From Saccopteryx bilineata (taxonomy: Eukaryota; Chordata; Mammalia; Chiroptera; Emballonuridae), in contig NC_089490.1 of assembly GCF_036850765.1 (NCBI RefSeq), forward strand, positions 292,374,982 to 292,438,981: a stretch of 64,000 nucleotides of DNA. Reading direction: 5' to 3'. Below the pieces are notes generated by a model. That model saw nothing but the letters and a program-made list of their open reading frames with translations. It made no database searches and was not told where the DNA came from. This document shows, piece after piece, positions 60,291-64,000 of the stretch. The translations under genes were made by a program, and so were the position numbers. The first letter of the stretch is position 1. The number at the start of each line of letters is the position of its first letter.

Positions 60291-60619
60291 TTTATTTTTT
60301 TACAGAGAGACAGAGAGGGATAGACAGAGACTGACAGACAGACAGGAACAGAGAGATGAGAAGCATCAATCATTAGTTTTTCATTGGGCATTGCGACACC
60401 TTAGTTGTTCACTGATTGCTTTCTCATATGTGCCTTGACCGCAGGCCTTCAGCAGACCGAGTAACCCCTTGCTCAAGCCAGCGACCTTGGGTCCAAGCTG
60501 GTGAGCTTTTGCTCAAACCATATGAGACCACCCTCAAGCTGGAGACCTCGGGGTCTCGAACCTGTGTCCTCTGCATCCCAGTCCGACTCTCTATCCACTG
60601 CGCCACCGCCTGGTCAGGC
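60291..60619 (-). mobile_element. VES-type SINE, GGTGGCGCAGTGG subtype
   Basis: The minus strand reads CCTGACCAGGCGGTGGCGCA GTGG.. through GGTTCGAGACCCCGAGGTC to a CT/T-rich tail. Perfect 11-bp duplications TAATTGGTGTT lie at 60280-60290 and 60620-60630. Confidence 0.92.
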
Positions 60620-60744
60620 TAATTGGTGTTATTTTTAACAATAAAAAAAAACACCATAGTTGAAAACCAACCATAAGATATTGCACTAGTTGCCTCCAAA
60701 TTTTCCTTATTAGAGCTCCACAGTAATATGCATAAATTTTCTCA

Positions 60745-60855
60745 CACTACAAATAATGAAATGCAGGCTCAGAATGGTCAAAAGTTACAGCCAAATCACA
60801 CAGCTAGCAGCTGGTATAGTTGTCACTGGACCCAGATCTGATTTAGTGTGACATT
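60745..60855 (-). mobile_element. MIR SINE core fragment
   Basis: AAATGCAGGCTCAGAATGGTC AAAAG and CAAATCACACAGCTAGCAGC TGG..GGACCCAGATCTGA closely follow the conserved MIR core complement. Confidence 0.75.
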
Positions 60856-61799
60856 TATGTTATTTCTAGTGTGCTCTAAGTGAGAACATCCCTTTACATG
60901 TTTTGAGTACATTTGTCTGATTTTCTTTTTGTAATCCACTTTTTAGGAAAATGGGTTTGCTAGTTTATATAATTATTTCAAGTTTTCCGTGTGTTAGTTT
61001 TGTTTACTGGCACATTACTCAATGTCTCACAGTCTCAATTTTCCCACAACAGAAGGAAATAATCATAGGGTCTCTGTTATGATCAAATGTGGCAATGGCA
61101 TTGCTACAGAGAACTTGGTATTAAATGACTGACATCAAATTTTAAATTTTTGCTTTCATAACAAATAAAGGGACACGTCCAGGTGCACTTTGAGAATTCT
61201 TCTGACCGGCTTATACCTTCCCACCTGATCCAGACGAGTCTTTCAGTTTGATACCTGGGCCAAGACAAACATTTGGTTTTGCATCAGTTTACTCATAACT
61301 GAAGTCTTAGGTGTTTGATTGCATTTTTCACTTTGTGATTCCAGACTTACACTGAGCAATAGCATTAAATGGGCCCACTCATGGAAACAAAGAAACAGAA
61401 AACAAAGACCAACCGTGTTATAGAAAAAGCCAAAGGAGGAAATACAAATTTTATTTACTGAATTTCTGCAATGTGTAACACAAGATCATGCCTGCTGTCT
61501 CTGGGACAGCAAAGCACATAATGAGAATTATGGTAGTAATATCATCAGTGCTAGAGTTGAACTCTATATAGTACATATTTCTATAATGGGGTATGTATGA
61601 TTCTATCTGTGTATTTAAGGCTTCATATATAATGTATATATGTCTTAAGAACAGTTTGAGTACTTTTAAAAAAATGCTATCTGACAATCTTTGCATTTTC
61701 TTTGGAGTGTTTAGATCATTTACATATAATATAATTGCTGGTCTGGTTGAGTTCAACTCTATCATATTGGTCTTTGTTTTCTGTTTTGTCATTTTCTCC
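60856..61799. other. Intergenic, nothing certain
   Basis: Open frames at 61451-61847 on both strands lack protein features. The right end grades into the L1 remnant. Confidence 0.5.
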
Positions 61800-63960
61800 T
61801 TTATTCTTTCTTTCCTGGAATACTTTATATTAGATATTTTTATTTAACTTTCTCTCCTCTAGCTCTTTAGCTATACCTTTAATTGCTATCTTTTACTGAT
61901 TATCTTAGAAATTGAAAATGTAGCCTTAATGTATTAGAGCAGGGGCAGTCAACCTCTTTATACCTACTGCCCACTTTTGTATCTCTGTTAGTAGTAAAAT
62001 TTTCTAATTGCCCACCTGTTCCACAGTAATGGTGATTTATAAAGTAGAAAACTAACTTTACTTTATAAAATTTATAAAGCAGAATTACAGCAAGTTAAAG
62101 CATATAATAATAATTATTTACCAAGTACTTTATGTCAGCTTTTCACTAAGTTTGGCAGAATAAATCTTTATAAAACAACTTACTATAGTTAAATCTATCT
62201 TTTTATTTATACTTTGGTTGCTCCACTACCGCCCACCATGAAAGCTGGAACACCCACCAGTGGGCAGTAGGGACCAGGTTGACTACCACTGTATTAGAGA
62301 AACACTACATATTTTTATGATTAAACAAGTTAGTATTTTCACACAATCTTAAACAGACAAGAATGATTCTAATGGAATAACTTCAATTTCTGTGCATACT
62401 TTTTTCTGCCAATGTTGTTATATATTTAATTCTATATATTTTTATAAAACACAAGACATTTTATTTAATATTTCTATAAATAATAATAGTGTCTTATAGT
62501 TAGTCATATATTTACCATTCCATTAATGTTTATTCCTTCTTAAAGAAATTTTTTATCTGTTTCCATTTAAGGTATAGCATTTCCTGTAGTGAAGGTATAC
62601 TTGAACATATTTTCTTAGCTTTGAGTTTCCAGAGACTATTTTAATTTAACCTTTTTTTTTGAAGGCTAATTTTGAAGGATATTAAATTATTTGTGAACTG
62701 TTCTATTTTCTTTTATTACTTGAAAGATAACATTTTGTCTTCTGCTGAAACAAAGATATTGCTGAAAAGTCAAGTCAGGCTTTTTTGTTTACTTGATCAT
62801 GAAAAGAAGTTTTTTTGACTGATTTTAAGATTTACTCATTATATTTTATTCTCTGCAATTTGGTTATGCTTCTTCTAGGTTGAATTTCTCTGTTTCTTCC
62901 TGTGTTTTATTTGTTTACTTTATTGAAAATGTGGTTTGATAACTCATTACATTTAGATAATTCTTATTCATTATTTCTTCTTAAAATTTATTTCTGTTCT
63001 ATCCTCCCATTCTCTCATTTCCTAGAACCTCATTTACATGCCTGCCTTCTTTTTTAATTTCATCATATGCTATGTTTTCCTATGCAGTCTCTCTTTTCCA
63101 TTTTTTCCCCCCTATGTTTCAGATAGGATATTTTCTCTTGAACTGTCTTCAAGTTTTATAATCCCATTTTCTATTCACTAATAGTACTCTACTATTAATC
63201 AACTTTTTTTACCCATTTAACAAATAAATTCCTTTTTTATTCTTGTACCTACTTCAATATCTTGGTTATTTTCAAGTCTGCTTCTGCTGACAGTTTACCT
63301 CCTGAATATCACTTGAATATTTTCTTTTTTACATGTCTAATAATTTTTATTGCACACTAAACACTGTTGCTTTTACTTATCAAAGCTGTGGACTATGCTG
63401 TCTTCTCTCAATGGTGTTGGTATTTGCTCTCTTGTGCAGTCTACTGCTCATGGATCACCTTGGTCCTGTTGAGACTTGGTTTTAGGAGTATTAGGACAAA
63501 TTTATTTTTCAGATTTTTCCTATGCTTTTTAGGGTGTCAACTGAATGAATACTCAGTATCTTCATTACATTATCTCCATTCTGGGTGAGTTCATACATCA
63601 GTGAATATCAACTGTGCAAGCTACTGACATTTCTATTTGGCTCTCAGTCTTACAGAATCTGTTCTCGCCTCGGTTTCACCAAGTTTTGCCTTGACTATAT
63701 ATACTGAGACTATATATGCCTTGATATATAGCCGAGGATACCAGGAGAATTTTTTATATAGATATTTAGGTATCCTTGTATGCAGTTTCTACGTTTCTAA
63801 TAACTTGTCTCCCAAATTTATTTGCCCTGGCCCTAGTTTTTCTTTTTTTATCCATACAGCAATATAGTCACCTCTGCTGGTATTCCATTTTCCAATATAC
63901 CTTTGGCAAACACCCCAGGGTAAAAGCTGAGATAGATACGGAGTTCACTTTTTGTGCTTC
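61800..63960 (-). mobile_element. L1M-class remnant, interrupted by a hAT element
   Basis: The plus strand is the complement of L1. AGCTCTTTAGCTATACCTTT lies before the hAT. After it come TTGAAGGATATTAAATTAT, CTTCTGCTGAAACAAAG, ATTTTAAGATTTACTC, TTTGGTTATGCTTCTTCTAG and ACATGTCTAATAATTTTTAT TGCACACTAAACACT. These match, in order, a well-known L1 non-coding/ORF region that I recall only approximately. The open frames at 63367-63867 belong to it and are not genes. Confidence 0.6.
61940..62291. mobile_element. Non-autonomous hAT element with perfect 8-bp duplication
   Basis: Ends CAGGGGCAGTCAACCT and, inverted, CAGTGGTAGTCAACCTGG. Flanked by identical octamers TATTAGAG (61932-61939 and 62292-62299). 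Internal GCCCACT/AGTGGGC blocks extend the inverted similarity. No coding capacity. It interrupts an older L1 remnant (61800-63960). Confidence 0.9.
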
Positions 63961-64000
63961 GCTTATCTCAAGTATCATAACACTGAATTGGATATTGTCT

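Noticed and set aside
63367..63867. Hydrophobic open frames of 73-76 codons
   Set aside because: They lie in an antisense L1 remnant. The hydrophobicity comes from T-rich sequence.

Overview
Eukaryotic, mammalian, AT-rich, gene-poor DNA. The interspersed repeats point to a bat. There are many tRNA-derived SINEs of the VES type (A-box TGGCTCAGTGGT, B-box GGTTCGATTCC, CT-rich or A-rich tails). There are also several short hAT and mariner transposons of kinds I associate with chiropteran genomes, over an older mammalian layer of L1, L2, MIR, MaLR and Tigger/MER5 remnants. The SINE subtype is not the vespertilionid or phyllostomid consensus I remember, so I leave the family of bat open. No rRNA, functional tRNA, CRISPR or prokaryotic feature is visible.

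Only one host gene is supported. The minus strand at 13744-14020 holds the first coding exon of a type II classical cadherin, best matched to CDH9 (signal peptide, prodomain, furin site, start of EC1). It has a clean acceptor and donor. About 37 kb upstream on the same strand lies a locally GC-richer block (about 51025-51420) with a TATA box, a CCAAT box and a consensus splice donor, all in the correct order and orientation. I interpret it as the CDH9 promoter and non-coding exon 1. On this reading 1-13743 is intron 2, 14021 to about 51024 is intron 1, and 51.4-64 kb is 5' intergenic DNA. CDH9 exon 3 is not in the window.

The most unusual item is at about 15850-17940 inside intron 1. It is a decayed DNA transposon of roughly 2.1 kb with long imperfect subterminal inverted repeats. 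These flank a cysteine-rich protein-coding pseudogene (16235-17559) with an internal deletion, a frame change and five in-frame stops. From memory, the protein resembles a multicopy family abundant in arthropod genomes, which raises the possibility of horizontal transfer into the bat lineage.

The rest is transposon stratigraphy. Three non-autonomous hAT elements have recognisable 8-bp target duplications (10617-10783, 10871-11517, 61940-62291). Two are palindromic mariner-type MITEs with TA duplications (26549-26667, 58590-58666). Tigger elements lie at 5708, 25593 and 34500, the last carrying a nested L1. There are about fourteen SINE copies or fragments, several with clear target duplications. 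The remaining long stretches are AT-rich DNA in which I see no gene or identifiable repeat, and they are listed as such.
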